Source: Pseudoalteromonas atlantica
GTDB taxonomy: Bacteria; Pseudomonadota; Gammaproteobacteria; Enterobacterales; Alteromonadaceae
Length of the DNA stretch: 64,000 nt
Direction of reading: 5' to 3'
Assembly (NCBI GenBank): GCA_007988745.1
Contig: BJUT01000004.1
Coordinates: forward strand, 1-64,000
The position numbers were made by a program, and so were the translations under genes. The notes beneath the pieces are model-generated. The model worked only from the letters and a program-made list of their open reading frames with translations. It ran no database searches and had not been told where the DNA came from. This document shows positions 37,881-47,200 of this stretch, in pieces. Position 1 is the first letter of the stretch; each line of letters starts with the position of its first letter.

Positions 37881-39173
37881 ATGAAAAAATTTTACATTTC
37901 ACTACTCGGTAGTGCGCTGCTTTCTATTGTTGTATTAGGCTGGCTAATCGATGCATTTAGCCAACAAACTCAAACACCGCATGATGAATTTAGCCTACAA
38001 AGCCAAATGATCAACGGCTTTAGTAAACATTTGAGTAGTGTAGCGACCTCAGAGCGCGCAGCTTATGTAAAGCAATTGGCAAACGACTTTAATGTAAAGC
38101 TTGATTACAAAAACAATGAATCCCTTGCCCTGCCACCGTCTTTAATACTACAAATGCATACCCAAAGCGGCCTTATTTTAGAAGACCAGCAAGGTTTTTA
38201 TATGCTCTACAGTAGCGAAGTATTGTCGCCTTATCATCTTTCCATGCGCCTAGACAAAGGCTTTGAAACAGATCAGCGCAACGATATTATTTTAACTTTG
38301 TTGTTTTATGCTGGGCTCTGCATTTTTATGGGCTTTATTATTGCCCCACTTGCTAAACGCTTAACAGTATTAAACGATGCAGCTAAAAAGTTTGCCGCAG
38401 GAGATGTGCAAGCGAGAATAAAGGTCTCTCACTTTACCTACATAAGAGATGTTGAGCTTACATTTAACCGCATGGCTAGCCAGATAGAAAAGCTCGTGGC
38501 GGAAAACAAATTAATGGCATCGAGCTTATCGCACGATATTAGAACCCCTATCGCATGTTTACGCTTTGGCTTAGATGCTGCGCTCGACAGCGCAGACATG
38601 CCTAAAGTTAAGCAATACCTTGTGCGTATGGAAAACGATCTTGATCATATGGAATCAATGCTTAAAAGCTATTTAGCCTTTGCAACCCTTGAGCAAAATG
38701 CCAACCAGCTCACCTACTCGCAAACTAATTTATCGCACTATCTTGAAGATTTACTTACTCAGCTTTCGCCTAAAATTGAAACCAGCCAACTTAAAATACA
38801 ACTAAACAGTAGTGACGATATAGTTTTTGCTGACTTACATTGGCTTGCTCGGGCTATTAGTAATTTAATTGGCAATGCCTGCGACTTTGCAAAAGACACT
38901 ATTTATGTCAGTGCAAAGCGCGATGAGCATTATTTATATATTACGGTTGAAGATGATGGCCCAGGCATCGCACCAGAGAACTTTAATAACGTTTTTAGCC
39001 CGTTTTTTAGAGAAGAAAGCCACCGTAACCGTGCTGATAAAAGTTATGGTTTAGGGTTAGCCATTGTTGCAAAAGTGGCAGATTGGCATCACGGCAGTGT
39101 AAGCGTTAGTAAAAGTGCGCGGCTTCAAGGGGCGTGTTTTACCCTTAAAATTGGCCAGCATCACGATTCGTAA
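37881..39173 (+). CDS. Sensor histidine kinase, RstB-like (module A)
   Basis: The 430 aa protein has TM1 (about 5-25), a periplasmic domain of about 110 residues, TM2 (about 136-155) and HAMP. The H box SLSHDIRTPIACLRF has His218. An N box follows (LIGNACDFAKD), then G boxes EDDGPGIAP and KSYGLGLAIVAKV. Sensor input is unknown; RstB is controlled by PhoP in E. coli. It is the last gene of the module, and the small sensor domain is typical of RstB-type kinases. Confidence 0.92.
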   Translation: MKKFYISLLGSALLSIVVLGWLIDAFSQQTQTPHDEFSLQSQMINGFSKHLSSVATSERAAYVKQLANDFNVKLDYKNNESLALPPSLILQMHTQSGLILEDQQGFYMLYSSEVLSPYHLSMRLDKGFETDQRNDIILTLLFYAGLCIFMGFIIAPLAKRLTVLNDAAKKFAAGDVQARIKVSHFTYIRDVELTFNRMASQIEKLVAENKLMASSLSHDIRTPIACLRFGLDAALDSADMPKVKQYLVRMENDLDHMESMLKSYLAFATLEQNANQLTYSQTNLSHYLEDLLTQLSPKIETSQLKIQLNSSDDIVFADLHWLARAISNLIGNACDFAKDTIYVSAKRDEHYLYITVEDDGPGIAPENFNNVFSPFFREESHRNRADKSYGLGLAIVAKVADWHHGSVSVSKSARLQGACFTLKIGQHHDS

Positions 39174-39354
39174 AATATTATTTACACAAAATCAACTCCT
39201 TATTCTAAACCTGTTGATAACATTAATTAAATGCATCGCGTGATAGACACACCAGACGATAATTATTGTCACAATTGGGCAAATAAGTACTTTTTATTTA
39301 TTTGCAATTCCAGTAGATTGTCAGCGCCGTCAAAAAATAGAGAAGTACAACAAT

Positions 39355-40707
39355 ATGAGCGCAGTTAGAGGTGAGTTTAGCTCTCGCTTTGGATTTATAA
39401 TGGCCGCCGCAGGCTCTGCAGTAGGTTTAGGTAATATTTGGGGTTTTCCTACCCAAACAGCTAGCAATGGTGGTGCAGCTTTTTTAGTCGCTTATTTGGT
39501 ACTCGCGTTCTTTTTAGCATACCCCGCACTTATGGCTGAGCTTATAATTGGCCGCCACGGACAAGCTAATGCGGTGTCTTCTTTAACAAAAATAACATCA
39601 CACGCGTGGCAAAAGCGCTTTGCTTTTATCGTGGGTTTTGGCGGGATTTTATGTGCGGGCTTTATTTTAAGTTTTTATGCCATTGTGGCAGGCTGGATGC
39701 TCAGCGCGACAATCGAACCTATCACTACATTAGCTGGTGCAAACCAAGCTTCAACGTGGTTAAGTGAGCAGTCACTTTCACGAAACATCATTTTTACAGT
39801 GATATTTATCATACTCACCGTGGCTATTATTAGCCGTGGCGTAGAAAACGGCATAGAAAAATGGTCTAAGCGTCTGATGCCTGCGCTTTTAGGTATTTTA
39901 TTTGCCTTAATTGCCTACGTTATGACCCAAGAAGGTGCTATGCAAGGGCTTAAAGCCTATTTAGTGCCTGATTTTTCATCTATATTTGATGCAAATTTAC
40001 TCGTAAGTGCACTCGGCCAAGCGTTTTTCTCTTTGTCATTAGGCACCAGTGTGATGATTATTTATGGCTCTTACATAAGTAAAAAAGAAAACCTAGTCAC
40101 GCTAGGCGCTTATGTAACCTTAATAGATGTGTTTATCGCGTTTGTAGCGGGCCTTTTAATTATACCTGCCATGTATGTCGCACAAGCTCAAGGCGTAGAA
40201 ATTTTTTCATCTACAGGCAAACTTCTCTCTGAAGACACACTGGTGTTTCAAGTGCTACCTGCATTGTTTGATGGTATGGGCTCTGTGGGTTTATTTATAG
40301 GTTTTGCATTTTTTGCCTTAATGAGTATAGCCGCACTTACCTCCTCTATTTCAATGTTAGAGGCGCCGGTATCGTATACTGTGGAGCGCTTTGCAATGAG
40401 CCGCCTGCAGGCAACATGGCTAATTGGCGCGCTAATAAGCGCAGTGAGCATTACCATAGTATGTAACTTAGGAAGCTTATTTGGTTTAGTGATCACCCTA
40501 ACAACTAAAGTTGCTCAGCCTTTACTTGGCTTGATGTGTTGTATTTTTGTTGGCTGGATTTGGTACCGTGGCTCACTACTAAAAGCAATACAGCAAGGTA
40601 ACCCTGAGGTTCATAACACACTATTTTGGAAAGTATGGCCTGTATACACTAAGTTTGTGTGCCCTATAGCTATTGGTGCTGTGTTTTTACATTCGGTGTT
40701 AAGTTAA
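39355..40707 (+). CDS. Sodium-dependent transporter, NSS (SLC6) family
   Basis: This 450 aa inner-membrane protein has 11-12 hydrophobic helices and the diagnostic N-terminal GSAVGLGNIWGFPT, the LeuT-type sodium and substrate site in TM1. The family takes up amino acids or related solutes using Na+; the substrate is not evident. It is a single gene with a strong terminator. Confidence 0.93.
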   Translation: MSAVRGEFSSRFGFIMAAAGSAVGLGNIWGFPTQTASNGGAAFLVAYLVLAFFLAYPALMAELIIGRHGQANAVSSLTKITSHAWQKRFAFIVGFGGILCAGFILSFYAIVAGWMLSATIEPITTLAGANQASTWLSEQSLSRNIIFTVIFIILTVAIISRGVENGIEKWSKRLMPALLGILFALIAYVMTQEGAMQGLKAYLVPDFSSIFDANLLVSALGQAFFSLSLGTSVMIIYGSYISKKENLVTLGAYVTLIDVFIAFVAGLLIIPAMYVAQAQGVEIFSSTGKLLSEDTLVFQVLPALFDGMGSVGLFIGFAFFALMSIAALTSSISMLEAPVSYTVERFAMSRLQATWLIGALISAVSITIVCNLGSLFGLVITLTTKVAQPLLGLMCCIFVGWIWYRGSLLKAIQQGNPEVHNTLFWKVWPVYTKFVCPIAIGAVFLHSVLS

Positions 40708-40755
40708 AACGTTATTTTTAACTAACCCGAGTTCAGGTTAAGTTCTAAATTAAGT

Positions 40756-40783
40756 AAAGCCCACGCGTTAAGTGGGCTTTTTA
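40756..40783. terminator. Terminator after the NSS transporter
   Basis: AAAGCCCAC pairs with GTGGGCTTT around GCGTTAA, followed by a T run. It separates convergent genes. Confidence 0.8.
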
Positions 40784-40808
40784 ATAGCTTAAATTTACTC
40801 GTAATAAA

Positions 40809-41258
40809 TTAGCTTAGAGTATTTAACACCATATCTTGATGAGGGATGCCATCTTCTAGGTATTGCTCCCCCACTTCTGTAAAGCCAAAAGAGCGATAAA
40901 ATGCTAATAAATAGGTTTGTGCGCCTATATAAATATGACGCTGTGGCCACTGCTTTTTACAACACGCTATGGCCGCATTTACAAGCTCAGTAGCCCGCCC
41001 TTTACCTCGTTCACTTTTGCAAACCAGTACACGGCCTATTGCACTGTACTGCTCGTTTTTTTCATAGCAGCGGGCATAAGCTAATAAACTATTATCTGCA
41101 ATTGCATATAAATGCTGAGTACTAGGGTTAATGTCTACCTCATCTAGTTCAGGGTAAGGGCATGTTTGCTCTACTACAAATACATCAACACGGCCGCGCA
41201 TTATCGTAAATAAAGTACGCGTATCAAGCGCATCAAAATGCGCACATTTAAACGACAT
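40809..41258 (-). CDS. GNAT acetyltransferase, ElaA family
   Basis: The 149 aa protein follows the ElaA pattern: FVVEQTCPYPELDEVD, then LLAYARC, GRVLVCKSERGKGRATELV (acetyl-CoA loop), YIGAQTYLLAFYRSFGFTEVGEQYLEDGIPH. The substrate is unknown. It lies upstream of, but separate from, the Spo0M-like gene, with a terminator between. Confidence 0.93.
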   Translation of the reverse strand: MSFKCAHFDALDTRTLFTIMRGRVDVFVVEQTCPYPELDEVDINPSTQHLYAIADNSLLAYARCYEKNEQYSAIGRVLVCKSERGKGRATELVNAAIACCKKQWPQRHIYIGAQTYLLAFYRSFGFTEVGEQYLEDGIPHQDMVLNTLS

Positions 41259-41266
41259 ATAAAATC

Positions 41267-41288
41267 CTAAAATAAAAAACCCAGCCTA
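41267..41288 (-). terminator. Terminator between the Spo0M-like and ElaA genes
   Basis: AAACCCAGC pairs with GCTGGGTTT around CTAA; six T follow on the minus strand. It lies 3' of the ElaA gene start and next to the end of the minus-strand transcript passing through. Confidence 0.65.
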
Positions 41289-41316
41289 AGCTGGGTTTAG
41301 TTAAATTACGCATCAC

Positions 41317-42060
41317 TTAGGCAAACAAACGCTCTAATTGGTCGCACAACTGCGATAAATTCACATGGTCGTGCTCTATGGTTAAATCAACATAACCATC
41401 GCCTCTAAATGCTCTATCCAGCTCAATTAAAACATGCGTTTTGTGTGCTTCTGGTACAAACGATAATTCAATCTCTTGAATACCAAATAAGCTGCGGCTA
41501 TTAGGCTTGTATTCTAACTCTTGATAACACCCCGATACCGACTGAAAAGTAGGCGCACGTAAATGCCCTTTTTCAACATCAGCTTTTAATAAACTAAACC
41601 CTAATTTATCCATTGCTTGCATACAGGTTTTAACAGCTTCGTTAGGGTAAATATGCAAATGGTCTTTATCTGTTGGGTCTAGTGCTAAATCAATATCAAG
41701 GCCTGTTTCAATCCATACATGTGATTGGTTGTAGCCGGCATTAATTTCAGTAATTGGCGTTTCTGGATGAAGGCGCGCTTCAAATGGAATACTTTTAACT
41801 TCACCTGGCTCAACAGTGCCTATATCGGTTATACGCCACTGATCAATTACGTGATTAGTAAAGTACTCACCTTCTTCGCCATCAACTTTAACGCGAGTCA
41901 TTAAAAACAAATCAAGGCCAGCAATTTCTTGAGCCACATCGCCTGCAGTTATAACGATATTAGCGTTAAAAAGTTGCCCTGGCTGAAGATGCTCAGTTTC
42001 TAAAATTGTATCTACTTTTGCAGCGCCAATACCTACCGACGCTAAAATCTTTTTAAACAT
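41317..42060 (-). CDS. Spo0M (SpoOM) family arrestin-like protein
   Basis: The 247 aa cytosolic protein has an N-terminal arrestin-like beta domain typical of Spo0M: ASVGIGAAKVDTILE, then the pattern PGQLFNANIVITAGDVAQEI. First described as a sporulation control protein in Bacillus, it is widespread in non-sporing bacteria with unknown function. It stands alone. Confidence 0.9.
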   Translation of the reverse strand: MFKKILASVGIGAAKVDTILETEHLQPGQLFNANIVITAGDVAQEIAGLDLFLMTRVKVDGEEGEYFTNHVIDQWRITDIGTVEPGEVKSIPFEARLHPETPITEINAGYNQSHVWIETGLDIDLALDPTDKDHLHIYPNEAVKTCMQAMDKLGFSLLKADVEKGHLRAPTFQSVSGCYQELEYKPNSRSLFGIQEIELSFVPEAHKTHVLIELDRAFRGDGYVDLTIEHDHVNLSQLCDQLERLFA

Positions 42061-42326
42061 ATCTATCTCCTTAAGCTGAGCGGCTCAGTTTGTTGCTCAA
42101 GCTTAAACTCCTTCGTTAAAGCATCTTAACCATATTTAAAAGCCAATGTCAGTGAAAAAATGTTATTTACATGCTATTTACGATTAAATACGTGTTTAAT
42201 GTGCATTTTTTATACGTAGCTGGGCAAGTAATTGATTAAACGCGCTCATTTTTAGGGCTATTTTTATTTTCAATGGTATAAAATTTTCGCTACACTGCAA
42301 TCCCAAATGAAGTGATATTAAGAATT

Positions 42327-43901
42327 ATGGAACTAATCTATTTTGCCGCCGCGTTTGTTTGTGGCTTTGGTGTTTATCAATTAAAACTTCCTCCCCTTAT
42401 TGGCTTTTTACTTGCCGGTTTTGCATTAAATTTATCTGGCTATAAAAGCACCGAACTACTCGATACCATTGCGGCACTGGGCGTAACACTTCTTTTATTT
42501 AGTATTGGCTTAAAACTTAAAGTAAACAGCTTAATCAAGCCCCAAGTATGGGCGCCCGCTACCCTACACATTATTTTTAGCAGTGCATTATTTAGTGGCT
42601 TTATGTTACTGCTAGGTATTTTTGCTGTGCCTATGTTTGTTGATTTAAGCTGGCAAAGTGCCTTATTAGTTGGGTTTGCGCTAAGCTTTTCAAGCACTGT
42701 ATTTGCGGTAAAAGTACTTGAAGAGCGCGGTGAAATGGCAAGCCTACACGGAAAAATAGCCATTGGCATTTTAGTTATGCAGGATATTTTTGCGGTTATA
42801 TTTTTAGCCATTAGCACCGGCAAAGTACCTAATATGTGGGCTCTTGCTTTAATTATTGCACTACCTTTAGTACGCCCACTTATGTATGCAGTGCTTAACC
42901 GCTCTAAACATGGTGAGCTATTGCCGTTATTTGGCTTTTTCTTTGCGTTGGTAGCCGGTTATAACGCTTTTGATTTTGCAGGTTTAAAGGGCGATTTAGG
43001 CGCGCTAATTATGGGGATGATGTTTGCGCCACATAAAAAGGCGGGAGAGCTTTCAAAATCGCTGCTTAATTTAAAAGATATTTTGCTGGTCGGTTTTTTC
43101 TTAAGTATTGGTTTAAACGCAGAGCTTACAGCTAATTCATTAATTGTAGCGTTAATCCTTATATTTGTGCTGCCAGTTAAAACCTTACTTTATTATGTGT
43201 TTACGAATACCTTTAAACTCAGAGCGCGCACCTCGTTACTCACTGCATTTAGCCTTGCTAATTTTAGTGAGTTTGGCCTTATTGTGTGTGCTGTGGCAGC
43301 CTCTACAGGCATGATCACCTCAGAGTGGCTGGCGGTAATGGCTATTGCGGTGTCTATTACCTTTGTTATTGCATCGCCTCTTAATAAACGCTCAAACGAG
43401 TTATACGTAAAAATTGAGCGCTGGCTATTAAAATTCGAAAGCAAAACCCGCTTAGCTGAAGAGTTACCCGTTAATTTAAACGACACTAAAATCGTTATAT
43501 TTGGTATGGGCCGCATAGGTACAGGTGCTTACGAAACAATAAATGCGACTCACCCTAATGTAGTGGCGGGCATTGATATAAAACCAGAGGTGGTAGAAAA
43601 ACATATTAAACGCAATCGAAAGGTACTCCTTGCCGATGCCACCGACCCTGACTTTTGGCAGCGCGTTAACCACTCTCATGTTGAAATGGTCATGTTAGCT
43701 ATGCCAAAGCATATGCAAAATATTTTTGCACTAGAGCAATTACAAGCCTCAGGCTATAACGGCCAAGTAACAGCTATCGCCAATTACCCTGATCAACAAA
43801 AAGAGCTTGAACAAATGGGCGTAAACTCGACCTATAACTTTTATTTAGAAGCAGGAAGTGGTTTTGCCGAGCACGTAAAGCAAGAGCTATTCGAAAAATA
43901 G
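42327..43901 (+). CDS. Kef-type potassium/proton antiporter with TrkA-N domain
   Basis: The 524 aa protein (start ATG 42327; GTG 42312 would add five residues) has about 12 membrane helices of the CPA2 family (IGFLLAGFALNLSGY, LVGFALSFSSTVFAVKVLEERGE). A C-terminal NAD-binding TrkA-N/RCK domain begins IVIFGMGRIGTGAYE. Such proteins exchange K+ for H+ under regulation by NAD(H) or glutathione adducts. No KefF/KefG-type partner gene is adjacent. Confidence 0.9.
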   Translation: MELIYFAAAFVCGFGVYQLKLPPLIGFLLAGFALNLSGYKSTELLDTIAALGVTLLLFSIGLKLKVNSLIKPQVWAPATLHIIFSSALFSGFMLLLGIFAVPMFVDLSWQSALLVGFALSFSSTVFAVKVLEERGEMASLHGKIAIGILVMQDIFAVIFLAISTGKVPNMWALALIIALPLVRPLMYAVLNRSKHGELLPLFGFFFALVAGYNAFDFAGLKGDLGALIMGMMFAPHKKAGELSKSLLNLKDILLVGFFLSIGLNAELTANSLIVALILIFVLPVKTLLYYVFTNTFKLRARTSLLTAFSLANFSEFGLIVCAVAASTGMITSEWLAVMAIAVSITFVIASPLNKRSNELYVKIERWLLKFESKTRLAEELPVNLNDTKIVIFGMGRIGTGAYETINATHPNVVAGIDIKPEVVEKHIKRNRKVLLADATDPDFWQRVNHSHVEMVMLAMPKHMQNIFALEQLQASGYNGQVTAIANYPDQQKELEQMGVNSTYNFYLEAGSGFAEHVKQELFEK

Positions 43902-43940
43902 CACTTTTATACTAAACAATAAAAACAACCAAATGAAAAC

Positions 43941-43966
43941 GCCTTATTTTTAATAAGGCTTTTTTA
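43941..43966 (+). terminator. Terminator of the Kef-type gene
   Basis: GCCTTATT (43941-43948) pairs with AATAAGGC (43952-43959), followed by six T. Confidence 0.8.
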
Positions 43967-44026
43967 TTAGTTTTAGTTTAAAAACTCATTTTATTTACAT
44001 TCCTTTACATTACTTCTCTCTATCTG

Positions 44027-44203
44027 TAAAAAAAACAGATAAACTACCGGTGTTGTTTAAATAAACGCCTTCGCACCTATGTCGCATAATTAGACTCCAG
44101 CTAATTAATGCAAGGTAAGCATTTATTTATCAACACAAATTTATTCAATCAGAGGGCCTACTCCCTCGTTCAATAGGCTGTTTCTTGCCCGTCACAGCCT
44201 ATT
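44027..44203. other. Structured intergenic segment with two hairpins (possible small RNA)
   Basis: ATCTGT / ACAGAT (44027-44044) and a 9-bp perfect stem AATAGGCTG (44172-44180) / CAGCCTATT (44195-44203) are present. A short T-rich tail follows the second. No convincing promoter. Otherwise the gap 43902-44306 holds only the terminator above. Confidence 0.3.
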
Positions 44204-44306
44204 TTATTTCTGTTTACTTGCCCGCTTACCCAGCCGCTATTTAATGCGTTTATTATTAATAAGCAGTAGTATTACTATTATACGTTTTATCAATTACTGA
44301 CTTATT

Positions 44307-44528
44307 ATGGATACAGCCGAACTCAAGCTCGCTATTAATACAATTATGCCCTTTGGAAAATACGCAGGCAGACCCTTATTGCTTTTGCCAGAGCCCTACC
44401 TCGTGTGGTTTAAACAGCAAGGGTTTCCAGAAAGTAAACTCGGAGCGCAGCTTGCAATGATGTACGAGGTTAAATTAAACGGGCTTGAGCAAATGCTGAT
44501 GCCCCTACTTAAAAAAAATAAAAAATAA
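44307..44528 (+). CDS. DUF3820 family small protein
   Basis: The 73 aa protein fits DUF3820 (YPO-type): MPFGKYAGRPLLLLPEPYLVWFKQQGFPESKLGAQL. Some members are called putative quorum-sensing-regulated virulence factors, without solid evidence; the function is unknown. A terminator follows. Confidence 0.85.
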   Translation: MDTAELKLAINTIMPFGKYAGRPLLLLPEPYLVWFKQQGFPESKLGAQLAMMYEVKLNGLEQMLMPLLKKNKK

Positions 44529-44594
44529 TTGAGAACTTTTTCCACGTAGCCGGGTCTACTATTTTGCTACTTGTTGATTTTGGTTTTTAACCAC

Positions 44595-44621
44595 AAAAAG
44601 CGCCTTAGGCGCTTTTTTTAT
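44595..44621 (+). terminator. Terminator of the DUF3820 gene
   Basis: AAAAAGCGCC and GGCGCTTTTTTT pair around TTA. Confidence 0.85.
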
Positions 44622-44646
44622 GTCTGGCGTTTTTAGGTGAATTGCT

Positions 44647-44790
44647 TTTATACCAATCCGCATAATAAAGAGATCTATTTTGAGGATGGAAAAACGTGTT
44701 GATAGCTAAGCAAAAAATGCGCTATTTAGTTGTTCTCGGCATTTGCTCCTGCATTGCTCTACCTTCTGCATCCATGCAATCGTAAATGAG
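44647..44790 (+). repeat. Dispersed intergenic repeat, copy 2
   Basis: This copy is related to 24819-24940: TTTATACYAAT at the start, then AGCTAAGCAAAAAAT (44704-44718), then CTATTTAGTTGTTCT. No ORF is present. The rest of the gap to 44840 is unremarkable. Confidence 0.5.
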
Positions 44791-44840
44791 AATTTTTAAC
44801 GTAGGTAGCGACACATTTGGCCCCACAAAATGATTAAATA

Positions 44841-46088
44841 TTATTGTGGATAGGTATTAGGTAAGGTAACTATAAACTTAGCGCCACCAAGCGATGAGTC
44901 AGTGATTGAATAGTGCCCTTTATGCCACGATACAATTTTTGCCACTATTGCTAAGCCTAAACCAAAGCCCCCTGTGCTTTTATCACGGCTTTTATCTAAA
45001 CGAGTAAAAGGTTTAAATACGCTTTCTCTGTCGCTTTTTAAAATACCTTCTCCGTCATCTTCCACAATAAAGTAAATTGCATCACCCTGCGCTTTGAGTG
45101 TGACATCAACACGACTAACAGCGTACTTTAACGCATTGCCCACTAGGTTTTGCATTACACGCGCAATAAAGTGCGCATCACACTTGTACACTAAAGCCTG
45201 TGGTAACACCGCATTAAACTCTATGCCGCTTGCAAAATTTAGCTTATTAATGACCGATTGTGTTAAGGCAGCCAAATCAACGTCGCTTCTAGCTAAGCTT
45301 GGTTGCTGCGAATCAAGCCGAGCATATTCAAGCATTTCACACACAAGCGCTTCAAGTTCGCTTATATCTGCCTGCATATTAGTTAGGTAATGTTGCCCTT
45401 TTTCCGATTGCAGTGTTTCTTCTAACATGGCTATACCAAATTTTAATCGTGCAAGGGGCGTTCTAAATTCATGAGATACAGAGGAGGTAAGTTCTTGTTG
45501 CGCACTAAGAAGATGCTCTATGCGCTGCTGCATTACTTTTAGAGTATCAGTAACGGGTAAAAAAAACGATTTAGAAGGACTGCTTAAGTTAAAGTCTTGC
45601 GAGCCATCTACCGCTTCGCACGCATGGCTTAATTTAGAAAAATCACGCCATAGTAAAAAGCTCCACAGCCCCACAGGTAACCCTACAATAGCCAGTAACA
45701 TTAAATACGGAATAACAGAGCTTTCAGGTGCTTTGATAACGCCTACAGGACCAATTTGAAGTAGTTTGTTATCACCAAGCTCAACATACCACACTATGCG
45801 CTGCTTTTTATCATACAGATACAGGTAATGGTTTTTATCTAATGAGGCTTGCTGCTTAAGGGGTAAAATAAGATCTTTGCGGGCAATAACTTGGCTTTCA
45901 AAGCTGTGTTTTAGCTTATCTAGACCATCATCGGTTTGCGATAATAACCAAAGTGCTTGGCCAAACTCATCATCTAACAGCACTTGCTGCTGCGTCTCTT
46001 CGTAAGGCCAAATTTGTTCTATAACACCACTAACAATAAATAAAGAAACAATGATATAAACATATAAACTTATAAATAGTTTGCCCAT
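44841..46088 (-). CDS. Sensor histidine kinase, RstB-like (module B)
   Basis: The 415 aa protein has TM1 (about 6-22), a periplasmic region of about 110 residues, TM2 (about 133-150) and the H box SSVSHEFRTPLARLKFG with His206. The N box is LVGNALKYAVS; G boxes are EDDGEGI and GFGLGLAIVAKI. It is a paralogue of the module-A kinase, with a 23-nt gap from its response regulator. Confidence 0.92.
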   Translation of the reverse strand: MGKLFISLYVYIIVSLFIVSGVIEQIWPYEETQQQVLLDDEFGQALWLLSQTDDGLDKLKHSFESQVIARKDLILPLKQQASLDKNHYLYLYDKKQRIVWYVELGDNKLLQIGPVGVIKAPESSVIPYLMLLAIVGLPVGLWSFLLWRDFSKLSHACEAVDGSQDFNLSSPSKSFFLPVTDTLKVMQQRIEHLLSAQQELTSSVSHEFRTPLARLKFGIAMLEETLQSEKGQHYLTNMQADISELEALVCEMLEYARLDSQQPSLARSDVDLAALTQSVINKLNFASGIEFNAVLPQALVYKCDAHFIARVMQNLVGNALKYAVSRVDVTLKAQGDAIYFIVEDDGEGILKSDRESVFKPFTRLDKSRDKSTGGFGLGLAIVAKIVSWHKGHYSITDSSLGGAKFIVTLPNTYPQ

Positions 46089-46111
46089 TATTCCTTATTT
46101 ACCTTCATATA

Positions 46112-46804
46112 TTATTTTTCCCAGGCGTCTGATACAAACAAGTAACCTTGCCCCCACACGGTTTTTATACGGTAAGGTTTATCGCTGTTATCACCTAGCT
46201 TTTTGCGAATTCGTGACACGCGTACATCAACGGTACGGTCAAGCCCATCGTATTGACGGCCAATCATATGTTGATGAACATGTTCACGGCTTAGTACTTC
46301 GCCTGCATTTGAGGCAAGTAGCCATAAAAGCTCAAACTCATGGGATGTAAGTACTATTTCGTTTTCGTTTAATTTAACAATTCGGCTGGTTTTATCAATG
46401 ACTAAATCACCAAACTGAATCTCTTCTGCGGCCTTAACCACGGGTTGCCCGCGACGCAGTAATGCATTTACACGCGCCAGTAAAACACGCGGTTCTGCAG
46501 GTTTTACCACATAATCATCTGCGCCAAGCTCTAAGCCAATCACCTGATCAAAGTCTTCACCTTTTGCAGTAAGCATTAAAATTGGCAACGAAAACTTATC
46601 ACGTACTTGTCGACATACGCTAAAGCCATCTTTACCTGGCAACATAATATCTAAAATCATTAAATCAGCAGCGTTATTCTCAAGATAACTAAATACTTCA
46701 TCACCACGGCTTAATACGTCTACTTCTAAGCCATTATGTTCAAGATAATCTTTTGTTAGTTGTTGTAAACCTAGGTCATCTTCAACAAGTAAAATTTTTG
46801 GCAT
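46112..46804 (-). CDS. Response regulator, OmpR/RstA-like (module B)
   Basis: The 230 aa protein has a receiver with Asp52 (MILDIMLPGKDGFS), Thr79 and Lys101, and a winged helix with GRQYDGLDRTVDVRVSRIRKK. The YDGLDR signature is shared with module A. Upstream DUF3019 ends 14 nt away, so genes of module B are likely one operon from mipA to the kinase. Confidence 0.92.
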   Translation of the reverse strand: MPKILLVEDDLGLQQLTKDYLEHNGLEVDVLSRGDEVFSYLENNAADLMILDIMLPGKDGFSVCRQVRDKFSLPILMLTAKGEDFDQVIGLELGADDYVVKPAEPRVLLARVNALLRRGQPVVKAAEEIQFGDLVIDKTSRIVKLNENEIVLTSHEFELLWLLASNAGEVLSREHVHQHMIGRQYDGLDRTVDVRVSRIRKKLGDNSDKPYRIKTVWGQGYLFVSDAWEK

Positions 46805-46818
46805 GAGTTGCTCCTAAA

Positions 46819-47199
46819 TTAAAAATAGCTCCATGGAGAGCGAAGCCTGCGCCTACTTTTTTTAGCATCAGCACTTTGCACTTCAACGTGTGTTTTAGCA
46901 ATTAACACACCGGTATGAGGATTGATTAAGGAGTATATGGTCTCTACCTGAACACGCGCTTTATACTCAAACTCACCAACAGCCTGCTGTTGCCAGCATT
47001 TAATCAGTTTGTTTTGTTGGTACAGGCATACATCGCTTGGCGATGGTTGCTGCCAATTAAACTTTAAATCGAGATCGCAAAACGCTTGCTGCTCAGACAC
47101 AACACACACTTTGGGAGAGACCTTTAAAGACGCATTTTGCGCTACAACGGGAGGGCTAAACAGAAAAACTGTAAGCACAATCAACATTAAATACTTCAT
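46819..47199 (-). CDS. DUF3019 periplasmic protein (module B)
   Basis: The 126 aa protein has a signal peptide (about 1-20). Four Cys align with the module-A member: PKVCVVSEQQAFC, VCLYQ and KCWQQ. The motif NWQQP and a basic tail (KKSRRRLRSPW) are also shared. Function unknown; it starts 1 nt after mipA ends. Confidence 0.8.
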   Translation of the reverse strand: MKYLMLIVLTVFLFSPPVVAQNASLKVSPKVCVVSEQQAFCDLDLKFNWQQPSPSDVCLYQQNKLIKCWQQQAVGEFEYKARVQVETIYSLINPHTGVLIAKTHVEVQSADAKKSRRRLRSPWSYF

Positions 47200-47200
47200 A

